The notes below the pieces were generated by a model. The model was not told where the DNA came from, did not search any database, and saw nothing but the letters and a program-made list of their open reading frames with translations. Positions 12,327 through 21,761 of a DNA stretch of 64,000 bases are shown one piece after another (the first letter of the stretch is position 1; each line of letters opens with the position of its first letter). The translations under genes and the position numbers were made by a program. Source of the DNA: Paenirhodobacter ferrireducens (GTDB lineage Bacteria; Pseudomonadota; Alphaproteobacteria; Rhodobacterales; Rhodobacteraceae); NCBI RefSeq assembly GCF_004022265.1, contig NZ_SAVB01000025.1:16461-80460 (forward strand). Direction: 5' to 3'.

Positions 12327-14279
12327 TCAGCGCACCAGCACGTAGCTGCCGGGGGCGTCGGCGAGCGGGGCATAGCCCGCCTCTTCGTTGCCCAGCGGCG
12401 GCGGTGCGCCATCCTCGAGCCCCTGCGTCTCGCGCAGCCAGTCGGCCCAGGGCTGCCACCACGAGCCCGGAACCTTCGGCACGCTTGCCGCCCATTCCTT
12501 CGGCCCGGGATGCGCCCGGCCCGGCTCGTGCGTCATCATCCGGTACTTCGCCCGCGGGCTACCCGGAGGGGCGACGATGCCGGTGTTGTGCCCGCCCGAG
12601 ACCAGCGCGAAGGTCACGCTGCCATGCATCAGGTAGGTCAGCTTGAACACCGAGTTCCAGGGGGCGATGTGGTCATGCTCGGTCGCCACGGCGAAGATCG
12701 GCGCCTTGATGTCCTGCAAGAAGATGTGCCCGCCGCCCGATTCCATCCGGCCATCGGCCAGATCGTTGTTCAGGAACAGCTTGCGCAGGTATTCCGAATG
12801 CATCTTGTAGGGCATCCGGGTGGCATCCTTCGACCAGGCACCAAGCGACGAGGCCGTCTCGCGCTCGCCCATCATGTATTCGCGCACCATGTGCGACCAC
12901 ACGAGGTCTTGCGACTTCAGCATCGAGAAGGTGCCGGCCATCGCTTCCTTGTCGAGATACCCCTCCTCCCACATCATGTCCTCGATCAGCGCAAGCTGGT
13001 CCTCGTTGGTGAACAGGCTCAACTCGCCCGCCTCGGTGAAGTCGACCTGCGCCGCCAGCATGGTCAGCGTCGCCAGCCGCTCGTCGCCGTCGCGCGCCAT
13101 CGTCGCCGCGGTCACCGAGAACAGCGTGCCGCCGAGGCAATAGCCGAGCCCGTGCACTTTCTCCGAGCCGGTGATCGCCGTCACCGCGTCGATCGCCGCC
13201 ATCACGCCCAGCTTGCGGTAATCATCGAAGCCGAGATCGCGATCCTCCTCGTCGGGGTTCTTCCAACTGATGCAGAACACGGTGAAGCCCTGGCCCACCA
13301 GCCAGTTGATCAGCGATTCCTGCTTCGTCAGGTCGAGGATGTAATATTTCATGATCCAGGCCGGCACGATCAGCAGCGGCACCGGATGCGTGACCCCGGT
13401 GGTCGGCGCGTATTGCAGAAGCTCGATCAGCCGGTTGCGGAACACCACCTTGCCCGGCGTCGCCGCGACTTCGCGCCCCGGCACGAAGACATCGGCCATC
13501 TCTTCCTGGCCGGTCGCCTTCTTCAGCAGGTCCTCGGCGAAATACTGCGCGCCGCGCACCAGATTGCGCCCGCCCTCCTCGATCGTGCGCGAGATCAGCT
13601 GCGGGTTGGTCGCGAGGAAGTTCGAGGGCGAGAACATGTCCAGCATCTGCCGGCCATAGAATTCGACCAGCTTCTCGTGCTTCTTCTCGACGCCGGGAAC
13701 GTCGGTCGTCGCCTTCGCCCACCATTGCTGGGCAAGCAGGAAGCTTTGCGACCAGTAAGAGAAGGGCAGCTTCGACCATTCCGGCCCGGCAAAACGCCGG
13801 TCCTGCTTCAGCGGTTCGATACAGGGGGCCGTTTCCGTGCCGACACCGCCGATCTGGCACATCACCTCGGCGGCCAGACGCTGCGCCTTGCGGGCCGATT
13901 TCCAGGCAAGCTCGGCCTGCTTGCCGGGGCTGATCGCGAGATGCGCCGCCCAGTCGGCCCAGGCGAGCGACAGCGCAAGCGGCGACAGACCGCCCTCAGC
14001 CTTGCCCATCAGCGCATGCACATAATGGTCAAGCTGGCGGAAGGACTCCTCAGCCGCACGTTTCTCGGGCGTGTCGCCCACGATGCCGGCACTCGTCACG
14101 AGAGGAACCGGCAGCTGCACCCGCGGGGCCTCGGCCACGGGGGCGGGCTTGGCCACCTTCGCCCTCGCCCGCACGGCGGGCTTCACCACCGGCATTTCAT
14201 CAGCGCTCAGGATCTCGTCCGACGCCGGGGCGTCAGATTTGACGCGCCGGCCGCGCGTCTTGCGGAGGGTAGTCGTCAT
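12327..14279 (-). CDS. phaC: Poly(3-hydroxyalkanoate) synthase, class I
   Basis: The 650-residue enzyme polymerises 3-hydroxyacyl-CoA into polyhydroxybutyrate granules. The alpha/beta-hydrolase core has the lipase-like box GYCLGG with the nucleophilic Cys (about residue 380), the Asp in FAVATEHDHIAPW and the catalytic His in SGGHNTGIV. The synthase N-terminal domain precedes it. The first 65 or so residues are Lys/Arg/Ala/Pro-rich and look disordered. A phasin gene lies just upstream on the same strand (45-base gap), which fits a granule locus. No phaR, phaA or phaB is present in the window. Confidence 0.96.
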   Translation of the reverse strand: MTTTLRKTRGRRVKSDAPASDEILSADEMPVVKPAVRARAKVAKPAPVAEAPRVQLPVPLVTSAGIVGDTPEKRAAEESFRQLDHYVHALMGKAEGGLSPLALSLAWADWAAHLAISPGKQAELAWKSARKAQRLAAEVMCQIGGVGTETAPCIEPLKQDRRFAGPEWSKLPFSYWSQSFLLAQQWWAKATTDVPGVEKKHEKLVEFYGRQMLDMFSPSNFLATNPQLISRTIEEGGRNLVRGAQYFAEDLLKKATGQEEMADVFVPGREVAATPGKVVFRNRLIELLQYAPTTGVTHPVPLLIVPAWIMKYYILDLTKQESLINWLVGQGFTVFCISWKNPDEEDRDLGFDDYRKLGVMAAIDAVTAITGSEKVHGLGYCLGGTLFSVTAATMARDGDERLATLTMLAAQVDFTEAGELSLFTNEDQLALIEDMMWEEGYLDKEAMAGTFSMLKSQDLVWSHMVREYMMGERETASSLGAWSKDATRMPYKMHSEYLRKLFLNNDLADGRMESGGGHIFLQDIKAPIFAVATEHDHIAPWNSVFKLTYLMHGSVTFALVSGGHNTGIVAPPGSPRAKYRMMTHEPGRAHPGPKEWAASVPKVPGSWWQPWADWLRETQGLEDGAPPPLGNEEAGYAPLADAPGSYVLVR

Positions 14280-14324
14280 CGCGTTTCCTCATTCTCGGGG
14301 CGGGCAGAGCGCCCGCCCGCTGCG

Positions 14325-14705
14325 TCAGTCCTTGCTCTTGCCGCCTGCAGCCGTCACCATCGCCTCGCCCTCCTCAGTCGCGGTGCGGATCGCCTGCTCG
14401 GCAATTTCGGTGGCCGAAGCGGCCAGCTTGTTCGTCTCGACCGAATAATCGGTCAGCATCTTCTGCCAGAATCCCTGCCACATCGCCATGGCCTCGGCGG
14501 GGCTGCCGGCATCGGCCAGTTCATCCAGCATCTCACGATCGCGCTCGAAGCGGGCCTTGAGAAACTCCAGCATCTCGATGTTGTGTTTCAGCAGCGACTC
14601 GGCCATCCGGGCCTGCGGCTTCATGAACATCGTCCAAGTCTCGGCCGACGGTGCCTTCATCATGGAGGCGAAGGTGATCGTCGACGGCGGGGTCTTCGTT
14701 GGCAT
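14325..14705 (-). CDS. Phasin family granule-associated protein
   Basis: This 126-residue helical protein is probably a phasin that coats PHB granules and controls their size. The sequence is dominated by amphipathic helix (LLKHNIEMLEFLKARFERDREMLDELAD) and the phasin-type block MAMWQGFWQKMLTDYSVETNKLAASATEIAEQA. It is cotranscribed with and upstream of phaC. A TGC-rich stretch upstream (CTGCACCTGCA on the minus strand, near 14755) resembles sites bound by the PHB regulator PhaR in relatives; this is a weak inference. Confidence 0.85.
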   Translation of the reverse strand: MPTKTPPSTITFASMMKAPSAETWTMFMKPQARMAESLLKHNIEMLEFLKARFERDREMLDELADAGSPAEAMAMWQGFWQKMLTDYSVETNKLAASATEIAEQAIRTATEEGEAMVTAAGGKSKD

Positions 14706-15024
14706 GACTGTCCTCCTTCAGGCTTTCCAATGCAGGAACTCTAACACGTTTTTGCAGGTGCAGAATTGATCTGTGACAACCTCTGCGCGACCGGACGCAC
14801 CGTCACCGCCCGGCGCCGCGCGATGGGCGCACACGATTCGAGGGAGGGCCGCTTCCCTCCCATGTTATCACCGCACATCATATCAGCATGTTGACAGTCT
14901 GGCCCCGCGGCAAGATCGCCCGACGGGCACGGGCACGGGCACGGGGCACACCCGTTCCCCCCGTGCCCGGACGGCAGACACTGGAGCGCAGGCGATTCGT
15001 CCCGCCGGGCCCCGCGGTGCGGTC
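14706..15024. other. 319-base intergenic region with strong hairpins
   Basis: No gene was found here. The left part (to about 14790) should hold the phasin promoter and carries the TGC-rich motif. Further right are two perfect inverted repeats: 7-bp arms GGGAGGG/CCCTCCC (14842-14848 with 14855-14861) and 11-bp arms CGGGCACGGGG/CCCCGTGCCCG (14936-14946 with 14959-14969). The second overlaps three tandem CGGGCA units. Neither has a T-run, so they may be 3' structures of the dehydrogenase transcript rather than classical terminators. Confidence 0.5.
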
Positions 15025-15897
15025 TCAGTTCAGCTTGCGCAGCCGCGCGATCAGGCTCGAGGTGTCCCAGCGGCTGCCACCCATGGCCTGCACCTCCTTG
15101 TAGAACTGGTCGACGAGCGCGGTGACCGGCAGGCTCGCCCCGGTCTCGTCGGCGGTGGCAAGGCAGATCCCCAGATCCTTGCGCATCCAGTCGACGGCGA
15201 AACCGAAGTCGAAGGTGCCGGCCTCCATCGTCTTGTAGCGGTTCGACATCTGCCAGCTGCCCGCCGCGCCCTGGCTGATCGCCTCGACCACGTCTGAGAT
15301 CGGCAGCCCGGCCTTCTCGGCGAAATGCAGCGCCTCGGAGAGGCCCTGCACGAGGCCCGCGATGGCGATCTGGTTGCACATCTTGGTCAGCTGGCCAGCG
15401 CCGGTCTCGCCCATCCGCCGGCAGGCCTTGGCATAGGCCGCGATCACCGGCTCGGCCGCGGCATAATCCGCCTCCGACCCGCCGCACATCACCGTCAGCA
15501 CGCCGTTCTCGGCGCCCGCCTGCCCGCCCGAGACCGGCGCATCGACGAAGCCAAGCCCCATCGGCGCGGCGACCGCCGCGAGCTCGCGCGTGACCTTGGC
15601 CGAGACGGTGGTGTGATCGACGAAGATCGCATCCTGGCCCATGCCGGCGAAGGCGCCCTCGTCGCCCAGACAGACGGCGCGCAGATCGTCGTCATTGCCG
15701 ACGCAGGCCATGACGAAATCGGCCCCCTCGGCGGCGGCGGCCGGCGTGGCCGCGGCCCGCCCGCCATGGCGCGCCACCCAGGCCTCGGCCTTGGCCGGGG
15801 TGCGGTTGTAGACCGTCACCTCATGTCCCTTCGCCGCCAGATGCCCCGCCATCGGGAAGCCCATCACCCCGAGCCCCAGAAATGCCACCTTCGCCAT
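15025..15897 (-). CDS. NAD(P)-dependent beta-hydroxyacid dehydrogenase (3-hydroxyisobutyrate dehydrogenase family)
   Basis: The 290-residue oxidoreductase has the N-terminal Rossmann motif FLGLGVMGFPMAGHL, the substrate-binding block DAPVSGGQAGAENG, and the catalytic Lys region GAGQLTKMCNQIAIAG. The family includes 3-hydroxyisobutyrate dehydrogenase, tartronate semialdehyde reductase and glyoxylate/succinic semialdehyde reductase; sequence alone does not settle the substrate. The start at 15897 (MAKVAFLGLGVMG) fits the family; the in-frame ATG at 15981 would add 28 unrelated residues. It is divergent from the penicillin acylase gene, with 118 bases between starts. Confidence 0.88.
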   Translation of the reverse strand: MAKVAFLGLGVMGFPMAGHLAAKGHEVTVYNRTPAKAEAWVARHGGRAAATPAAAAEGADFVMACVGNDDDLRAVCLGDEGAFAGMGQDAIFVDHTTVSAKVTRELAAVAAPMGLGFVDAPVSGGQAGAENGVLTVMCGGSEADYAAAEPVIAAYAKACRRMGETGAGQLTKMCNQIAIAGLVQGLSEALHFAEKAGLPISDVVEAISQGAAGSWQMSNRYKTMEAGTFDFGFAVDWMRKDLGICLATADETGASLPVTALVDQFYKEVQAMGGSRWDTSSLIARLRKLN

Positions 15898-16015
15898 GGG
15901 TCTGCTCCCGCTTTCTTGCGCGAAACGCGCGTTGATCATTGGTCCTGCCTGACTTAGTAACCTCTCGTCCCGCCCCGTCAACCGACGCCCCCTCCCTCAG
16001 CCGCCGAGCCTGCCG

Positions 16016-18484
16016 ATGTTCACCCTGTTTCGCTGGATGGTCCGCCTTGTCACGCTGGCGCTGGTGGCGCTTGTGCTGGTGGGCCTCGGGGCGTGGTATT
16101 TCGCCTCGCGCTCGCTGCCCGATTACAACGCGAGCTACAGCGTCTCGGGGATCTCGGCTCCGGTCGAGATCGTGCGCTCGACCGAGGACGTGCCGCATAT
16201 CTTCGGCAAGACCGATGCCGACGTGTTCTTCGCCCTCGGCCTTGCCCATGCGCAGGACCGGCTGTGGCAGATGACCGTGCTGCGCCGCACCGTGCAGGGC
16301 CGTCTGAGCGAGGTCTTCGGCGCCGAAACTCTGAAGACCGACGAACTGATGCGCCGCCTCGACCTTTACGGCGCGGCGGTGAAATCGGTGGCGGCGCAGG
16401 ACGAGCAGACGAAGGCCGCGCTCGAGGCCTATGCCCGCGGCGTCAACGCCTGGATTGAGCAGGTGAACAAGGGCGCCCTTGGCCGCGGCGCGCCCGAGTT
16501 CTTCCTGTTCAAGGCCGATATCGCCTATTGGACTCCCGCCGATTCCATCGCCATCCTCAAGCTTCTGGCCGCCGAAACGGCAAGCCAGGTGCAGACCGAG
16601 GTGCTGCGCGCGCGCGTCTCGATGCTGGGCCAGAACTGGGTGAAGGACATCCTGCCCGACGTGCCCGGCGCCGGCACCGCGGCGCTGCCCGATTACGCGA
16701 GCCTCTTTCCCGGCCTGCCCCCCGGGGTGAAGCTGGCCGATGCCGAGGGCGCGATGTCGCCCTTCCCGCCGCGCGACTTCGCCGGCGCCTCGAATGCCAT
16801 CGCCGCCGCGCCGCGCCGCTCGGCCGCAGGCGGCACGCTGCTGGCGAACGACCCGCACATGGCCTTCACCGCGCCGTCGTGGTGGTATCTCGCGCGCCTC
16901 GAGCTGAGCAGCGGCGGCGTCATCGGCGCCACCATCCCGGGCATTCCGCTGGTGCTGAGCGGGCGCAACCCGCGGCTTGGCTGGGGCATCACCTCGGCCC
17001 ATGTCGATGATCAGGACCTGCATATCGAGGAGTTGAACCCCGCCGATCCCGAGCGCTACCGCACGCCCGACGGCTGGAAGGCCTTCGACACCCGCCGCGC
17101 GATCATCGAGGTGAAGGACGCTCAGCCCGTCACCATCACCCTGCGCTGGACCGACAACGGCCCGGTGCTGCCGGCGGGCCATTTCAACCTCGCCGCGATC
17201 ACGCCGCCGGGCGATGTCGTCTCGCTGAACTGGACCGCACTCGATCCCGCCGACACCTCGATGAGCGCGGGGCTCGCGCTGATGCAGGCGGGCTCGGTCG
17301 AGGCGGCGGTGGCGGCGGGCGAGCGCTACATCGCGCCGGCCGAGAACCTGATCCTCGCCGATGAGAAGGGCGTCGGCATGGTGACGATCGGCGCGATCCC
17401 GGCCCGCGATCCGGGCCACACCACGCAGGGCCGCATGCCCTCGCCGGGCTGGGAGACGGTGAACCGCTGGCAGGGCCGGCTGCCCTATGCCGACAACCCG
17501 CGCTTCCTGAACCCCGAGGGCGGCATCGTCATCAACACCAACAACAAGATGATCGACCGCCCCTTCCCCTACAACGTCAGCTTCGACTGGGGCGACAGCC
17601 AGCGCGTGCTGCGCCTGACGCGGCTGATGGGCGAGCGCGAGGTGCATTCGCGCGAAAGCTTCATCTCGGCCCAGCTCGACACCGTCTCGCCTGCCGCGCG
17701 CAACCTGCTGCCGCTGGTCGGCAAGGATCTGTGGTTCACCGGCGAGGCCGCGCCCGAGGGCACGCCCGAACGGCTGCGCCAGCGTGCGCTCGAACTGCTC
17801 GCCGCCTGGGACGGCGACATGAACGAGCACCTGCCCGAGCCGCTGATCTATGCCGCCTGGATGCGGCATCTGCAGAACCGGCTGATCCGCGACGAGCTCG
17901 GCCCGCTCGCCAACGAGTTCCCCCATCTCGAGCCGCTGTTCATCGAGCGCGTCTTCCGCAACACCGAGGGCGCCAGCCGCTGGTGCGACGTGATGCAGTC
18001 GGCCCCGGTCGAGACCTGCACCGACATCGCACGGATCTCGCTCGACGAGGCGCTTCTGGAGCTCAAGGCGAAATACGGGCCCAATATCGAAAGCTGGCGC
18101 TGGGGCGACGCGCATGAGGCGCTGCACGACCATGCCGTGCTCGGCAAGACGCCGATCCTGAACTGGCTGATGAACATCCGGCAATCGACCTCGGGCGGCG
18201 ATTTCACCCTGAACCGCGGCCTGACCTCGGGCACCGGCGCCAACCCCTTCGCCAATGTGAACGGCGCGGGCTATCGTGGCGTCTATGACTTCGCCGATCC
18301 CGACAGCTCGGTCTTCATCATCGCCACGGGTCAGTCTGGCCACCCGCTCAGCCGCCATTATGACGACCTGTCGGACCTGTGGCGGCGCGGCGAGTACATC
18401 CCGATGTCGCTCGACCCGGATCTCGCCCGTGCCGCTGCCGCCGGCATCACCCGGCTGGAACCGGCCGCGCCCGACGACAAGTAA
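16016..18484 (+). CDS. Penicillin acylase family protein (Ntn-hydrolase)
   Basis: This is an 822-residue exported amidase of the S45 family, which includes penicillin G acylase and acyl-homoserine-lactone acylases. A hydrophobic segment near residues 8-32 anchors or exports it. A proenzyme alpha chain with AHAQDRLWQMTVLRRTVQGRLSE is followed by the autoprocessing site, where GASNAIAAAP supplies the N-terminal Ser nucleophile of the beta chain. Beta-chain blocks include LLANDPHMAFTAPSWWY and GRNPRLGWGITSAHVDDQDL. The real substrate may be a beta-lactam side chain, a quorum signal or another amide and cannot be told from here. It is a single gene ending at a strong terminator. Confidence 0.9.
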   Translation: MFTLFRWMVRLVTLALVALVLVGLGAWYFASRSLPDYNASYSVSGISAPVEIVRSTEDVPHIFGKTDADVFFALGLAHAQDRLWQMTVLRRTVQGRLSEVFGAETLKTDELMRRLDLYGAAVKSVAAQDEQTKAALEAYARGVNAWIEQVNKGALGRGAPEFFLFKADIAYWTPADSIAILKLLAAETASQVQTEVLRARVSMLGQNWVKDILPDVPGAGTAALPDYASLFPGLPPGVKLADAEGAMSPFPPRDFAGASNAIAAAPRRSAAGGTLLANDPHMAFTAPSWWYLARLELSSGGVIGATIPGIPLVLSGRNPRLGWGITSAHVDDQDLHIEELNPADPERYRTPDGWKAFDTRRAIIEVKDAQPVTITLRWTDNGPVLPAGHFNLAAITPPGDVVSLNWTALDPADTSMSAGLALMQAGSVEAAVAAGERYIAPAENLILADEKGVGMVTIGAIPARDPGHTTQGRMPSPGWETVNRWQGRLPYADNPRFLNPEGGIVINTNNKMIDRPFPYNVSFDWGDSQRVLRLTRLMGEREVHSRESFISAQLDTVSPAARNLLPLVGKDLWFTGEAAPEGTPERLRQRALELLAAWDGDMNEHLPEPLIYAAWMRHLQNRLIRDELGPLANEFPHLEPLFIERVFRNTEGASRWCDVMQSAPVETCTDIARISLDEALLELKAKYGPNIESWRWGDAHEALHDHAVLGKTPILNWLMNIRQSTSGGDFTLNRGLTSGTGANPFANVNGAGYRGVYDFADPDSSVFIIATGQSGHPLSRHYDDLSDLWRRGEYIPMSLDPDLARAAAAGITRLEPAAPDDK

Positions 18485-18505
18485 GCCCGCGGGGGCAAGG
18501 TAAAA

Positions 18506-18540
18506 GCCGCGGCACAGGGATCCCGTGCCGCGGCTTTTTG
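18506..18540. terminator. Terminator between the acylase gene and hflX
   Basis: A perfect 10-base stem GCCGCGGCAC/GTGCCGCGGC (18506-18515 with 18525-18534) is flanked by AAAA upstream and TTTTT downstream. It suits both converging genes. A palindromic CTCCGGCCGGAG follows at 18551-18562. Confidence 0.85.
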
Positions 18541-18577
18541 CTGTGCAAATTCTCCGGCCGGAGGCGCTTCCCCGCGC

Positions 18578-19861
18578 TCAGAGCGCGCGGAAGCGGTGCC
18601 GCTGGCTCGTCGACCAGTTCACGTCAAGGTCCCAGCCGTCCTTCGTCTCGCGCTCGCCGCGCACGACGTTCTGCTCGTGCAGCCAGGCGCGGGCGCGGCC
18701 CTGATCGAAGCCCAGGTGCAGCAGCTCGTCGTGCCGCTCCTCGCCCAGCCGGGTCTCGATCGCCGCGAGCAGCGGCTCGAAGCCCTCGCCGGTCAGCGCC
18801 GAGACCGCCTGCACGTCGCCGCGCCGCGCGTCCTGCACCAGAAGCGCCGCGCGGGTTTCCTCGGACAGCGCGTCGATCTTGTTCCAGACCTCGATCAGCG
18901 GCACGTCCTCGGACACACCCAGACTTTCGAGGATCTCGCCGACATCGGCCGCCTGCTCCTCGGTCTCGGGGTGCGCGATGTCGCGCACATGCAAGATCAG
19001 ATCGGCCTCGAGCACCTCCTCGAGCGTCGCGCGGAAGGCCGCGACCAGCTCGTGCGGCAGGTCCGAGATGAAGCCCACCGTGTCCGACAGGATCACCTTG
19101 CGCCCGGAGGGCAGCGTGATGCCGCGCATCGTCGGGTCGAGCGTGGCGAAGAGCATGTCCTTCGCCAGCACATCCGCCCCGGTCATCCGGTTGAAGAGCG
19201 TGGATTTCCCGGCGTTGGTATAGCCAACGAGCGCGACGATCGGGAACGGCACCTTGCGCCGCGCGGCCCGGTGCAGCTCGCGCGTCTTCACCACCTTGGC
19301 GAGCTGACGGCGGATCTTGATGACCTGCTCGTCGATCGCGCGCCGGTCGGCCTCGATCTGCGTCTCGCCGGGGCCTCCGACGAAGCCGAAGCCGCCGCGC
19401 TGCCGCTCGAGGTGAGTCCAGGCGCGCACCAGCCGCGTGCGCTGATAGCTGAGCGCGGCAAGCTCGACCTGCAGCACGCCTTCACGCGTGCGGGCTCGGT
19501 CGGCGAAGATCTCGAGGATCAGCCCGGTCCGGTCGAGGAGCTTCACCCCCCAGTCCTTCTCGAGGTTGCGCTGCTGCACCGGCGTCACCGGCCCGTCGAC
19601 GAGGACAAGGTCAACCTCGGCCGCCTGCAGGCGCTCCTTCAGCTCGGCAAGCTTGCCGGTGCCGAACAGATGGCCGGGGTTGGGTTTCGGCAGGCGCACG
19701 ACCTCGGCGCCGACAACCTCGAGGTTCGGCAGGGCCGCCGCCAGCGAGACCGCCTCGGCGAGGCGGTGCTGCGGCAGACGGCGGGCATCGGCCGTCTTCA
19801 GATCGGGATGCAGGACCCAGGCCCGCGTGGGCCGTGCCTGCGACAGGACGGGATCGCTCAG
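18578..19861 (-). CDS. hflX: GTPase HflX
   Basis: HflX is a ribosome-splitting GTPase that binds the 50S subunit under stress. The P-loop [12 protein letters not shown], switch region and G3 [11 protein letters not shown], and G4 WNKID are all visible, preceded by the glycine-rich [16 protein letters not shown]. The first conventional start in frame is GTG at 19697-19699, giving 373 residues, but that cuts into the N-terminal domain. The frame stays open with family-like sequence ([33 protein letters not shown]) to 19861, where a CTG overlaps the hfq stop (CTGA). I give 19861 as the probable start (427 residues); only the start is uncertain. Confidence 0.85.
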   Translation of the reverse strand: MSDPVLSQARPTRAWVLHPDLKTADARRLPQHRLAEAVSLAAALPNLEVVGAEVVRLPKPNPGHLFGTGKLAELKERLQAAEVDLVLVDGPVTPVQQRNLEKDWGVKLLDRTGLILEIFADRARTREGVLQVELAALSYQRTRLVRAWTHLERQRGGFGFVGGPGETQIEADRRAIDEQVIKIRRQLAKVVKTRELHRAARRKVPFPIVALVGYTNAGKSTLFNRMTGADVLAKDMLFATLDPTMRGITLPSGRKVILSDTVGFISDLPHELVAAFRATLEEVLEADLILHVRDIAHPETEEQAADVGEILESLGVSEDVPLIEVWNKIDALSEETRAALLVQDARRGDVQAVSALTGEGFEPLLAAIETRLGEERHDELLHLGFDQGRARAWLHEQNVVRGERETKDGWDLDVNWSTSQRHRFRAL

Positions 19862-20091
19862 TCTTCGCCCTCGTACAGAGAAATCGGCTGACCCGGCATG
19901 ATCGTCGAGATCGCGTGCTTGTAGACAAGCTGGCTCTGGCCATCCCGGCGCAGCAGCACGCAGAAGTTGTCGAACCAGGTGATCACGCCCTGCAGTTTGA
20001 CCCCGTTGATGAGGAAGATCGTGACCGGAACCTTCGTCTTGCGGACGTGGTTGAGGAATGCGTCCTGCAGGTTCTGTTTGTCGGCAGCCAT
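19858..20091 (-). CDS. hfq: RNA chaperone Hfq
   Basis: This 77-residue Sm-like protein forms a hexamer that pairs small RNAs with mRNAs. Sm1 ([33 protein letters not shown]) and Sm2 ([11 protein letters not shown], the YKHA motif) are both complete. The C-terminal tail is short, as usual in alphaproteobacteria. It sits between trkH and hflX, the conserved order in this class. Its TGA stop overlaps the apparent CTG start of hflX. Confidence 0.97.
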   Translation of the reverse strand: MAADKQNLQDAFLNHVRKTKVPVTIFLINGVKLQGVITWFDNFCVLLRRDGQSQLVYKHAISTIMPGQPISLYEGED

Positions 20092-20234
20092 TTTTATTAT
20101 GCCTTCGTGTTTTTGTCGCGCGCCGGCCGCGTTGCTGCGTCCGTTGGAATCAGTATGCGCAAGAGTGGGGGAGATTCCACCCCCAAAAACAGCCCGTTAC
20201 CCCATGCGCGCCAAAGATAGCGCTCGCAGCCCGT

Positions 20235-21752
20235 TCAGCCGCGCCAGAACTCGGGGTTGAAAAGTGCAATGATCGCGAGGGTTTCGAGCCGGCCAAGCAC
20301 CATCGCCGCGGCCAGAACAAATTTTGTCGCGTCGCCGAGGTCCGCCCAGCTCAGCGGCGTGTCGGCGGCAAAGGCCGCCAGCGGGCCGGTGTTCGACAAC
20401 GCCGCGATCGACATGATCGTCGCCGGCTCGAAGGCCAGCCCGGTCAGCGACACCGCCATCATCACCACCGCGATCGACATCGCGAAGAGCATGAAGAAGA
20501 TCCAGGCGATATAGGCGCCCTCGCGGCGCAGCTTGCGCGCCGTGGGCCCGCCGCCCGCGATCGAGGTCGGGTGGACGAGCTTGTTCAGCTCGCGCTCGCC
20601 GTGGCGCAGCAGCGCATAGACGCGCAGCAGCCGCACGCCCCCCGCCGTGGTGGCGATGCCGCCGCCGGTGATCGCCAGCCCCGCGAGGATCAGGCCGGGC
20701 GTGCCCAGCCCCGACCAGTGCCGCGCGTCGTCCCAGCTCGCGCTCTCGAAGCCCGTGGTGGTCAGGAAGGAGAGCGCGGTGAAGAGGCTCCCCCAGAGCG
20801 AATGCAGCACCGGGCCGAAGGCCGTGGGGGTTTCGACATCGAGCGCCGCGATCCAGTGCCGCATCAGCAGGAAGGCCGCCACCATCCCCACCAGCACCGC
20901 GGCGAGCCACAGCTCGGGGTCGTCGCGCAGCTTTTCCGAGGCCCGCAGCTCGCCGCCGCCCGGCCAGAGCCGACGCGACAGCGCCGGGATCAGGAAGAGG
21001 AAGATCAGCATCTCGCCCACGAGCCCCGCGGGCGCCCCGGCGACGCCGGTCAGCGGCGAGATCCCCGAGGTCGCCAGCGTCGACATCGCATGACACAGCG
21101 CGACGAGGGAATCATCGCCCGCCATCATCAGCAGCAGCCACAGCAGCGCGGTAAGCCCGGCATAGGCGGGCAGCAGCACGCCCGCGTAATGCACCACGCG
21201 CTCGCCCGGCTCGGCCGCGCCGTCGCGCAGCAAGGAGGGCGCCTCCCCCCCCGAACTGTTGCCGGCAACGAAAATCTCGAAGCCCCCGAGACGCAGCGGG
21301 GCGAGCACTGCGATCGCCATCACCAGCATGAAGAAGCCGCCCATCCAGCCCACCAGCGCGCGCCACAGGTGAAGGCTCGGCGCCAGCCGGTCGGGGACGT
21401 AGAGCGTGGCGCCGGTCGTCGTCAGCGACGAGACCATCTCCCACCAGGAATTGTAGAGCCCGGTGTCGCGCACCGATTCGTTGAACGGCACCGCCAGCAC
21501 CACCGGCAGAAGCACGAAGGCCGCGAACATGGTCAGCAGATGCGTGCGCCCCTGATGCCCCTTCGGGTTCGAGGCGGTGGCGAGGGCGAGCAACGCGCTC
21601 AGCATCAGAAACAGCACGCCGGAATAGAAGAAGGCGCGCGACACCGCGTAGTTGCGCAGCACGAAGGCATGCGCGGCCGGCACCAGCATCGCCGCCGCCG
21701 CGATCGCGATCAGGAAGACGAAAAGCGGAACATGGCGCAGCTTCTGCAGCAT
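20235..21752 (-). CDS. trkH: Potassium uptake channel subunit TrkH
   Basis: The 505-residue integral membrane protein moves K+ with its cytosolic regulator TrkA. It has four repeated membrane-pore-membrane units of the Trk/Ktr/HKT superfamily. The selectivity-filter region of the first pore is visible in SSLTTTGATLY, and the others in HAMSTLATSGISP, LTTTGFESASWDD and ALSNTGPLA, each with the filter glycine. It lies 9 bases downstream of trkA in the same direction, so channel and regulator are cotranscribed. About 140 bases separate it from hfq. Confidence 0.95.
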   Translation of the reverse strand: MLQKLRHVPLFVFLIAIAAAAMLVPAAHAFVLRNYAVSRAFFYSGVLFLMLSALLALATASNPKGHQGRTHLLTMFAAFVLLPVVLAVPFNESVRDTGLYNSWWEMVSSLTTTGATLYVPDRLAPSLHLWRALVGWMGGFFMLVMAIAVLAPLRLGGFEIFVAGNSSGGEAPSLLRDGAAEPGERVVHYAGVLLPAYAGLTALLWLLLMMAGDDSLVALCHAMSTLATSGISPLTGVAGAPAGLVGEMLIFLFLIPALSRRLWPGGGELRASEKLRDDPELWLAAVLVGMVAAFLLMRHWIAALDVETPTAFGPVLHSLWGSLFTALSFLTTTGFESASWDDARHWSGLGTPGLILAGLAITGGGIATTAGGVRLLRVYALLRHGERELNKLVHPTSIAGGGPTARKLRREGAYIAWIFFMLFAMSIAVVMMAVSLTGLAFEPATIMSIAALSNTGPLAAFAADTPLSWADLGDATKFVLAAAMVLGRLETLAIIALFNPEFWRG

Positions 21753-21761
21753 CGCGCCGCC

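Noticed and set aside
12510..14744. A 744-residue plus-strand open frame
   Set aside because: It is antisense to phaC and the phasin gene; no recognisable domain.
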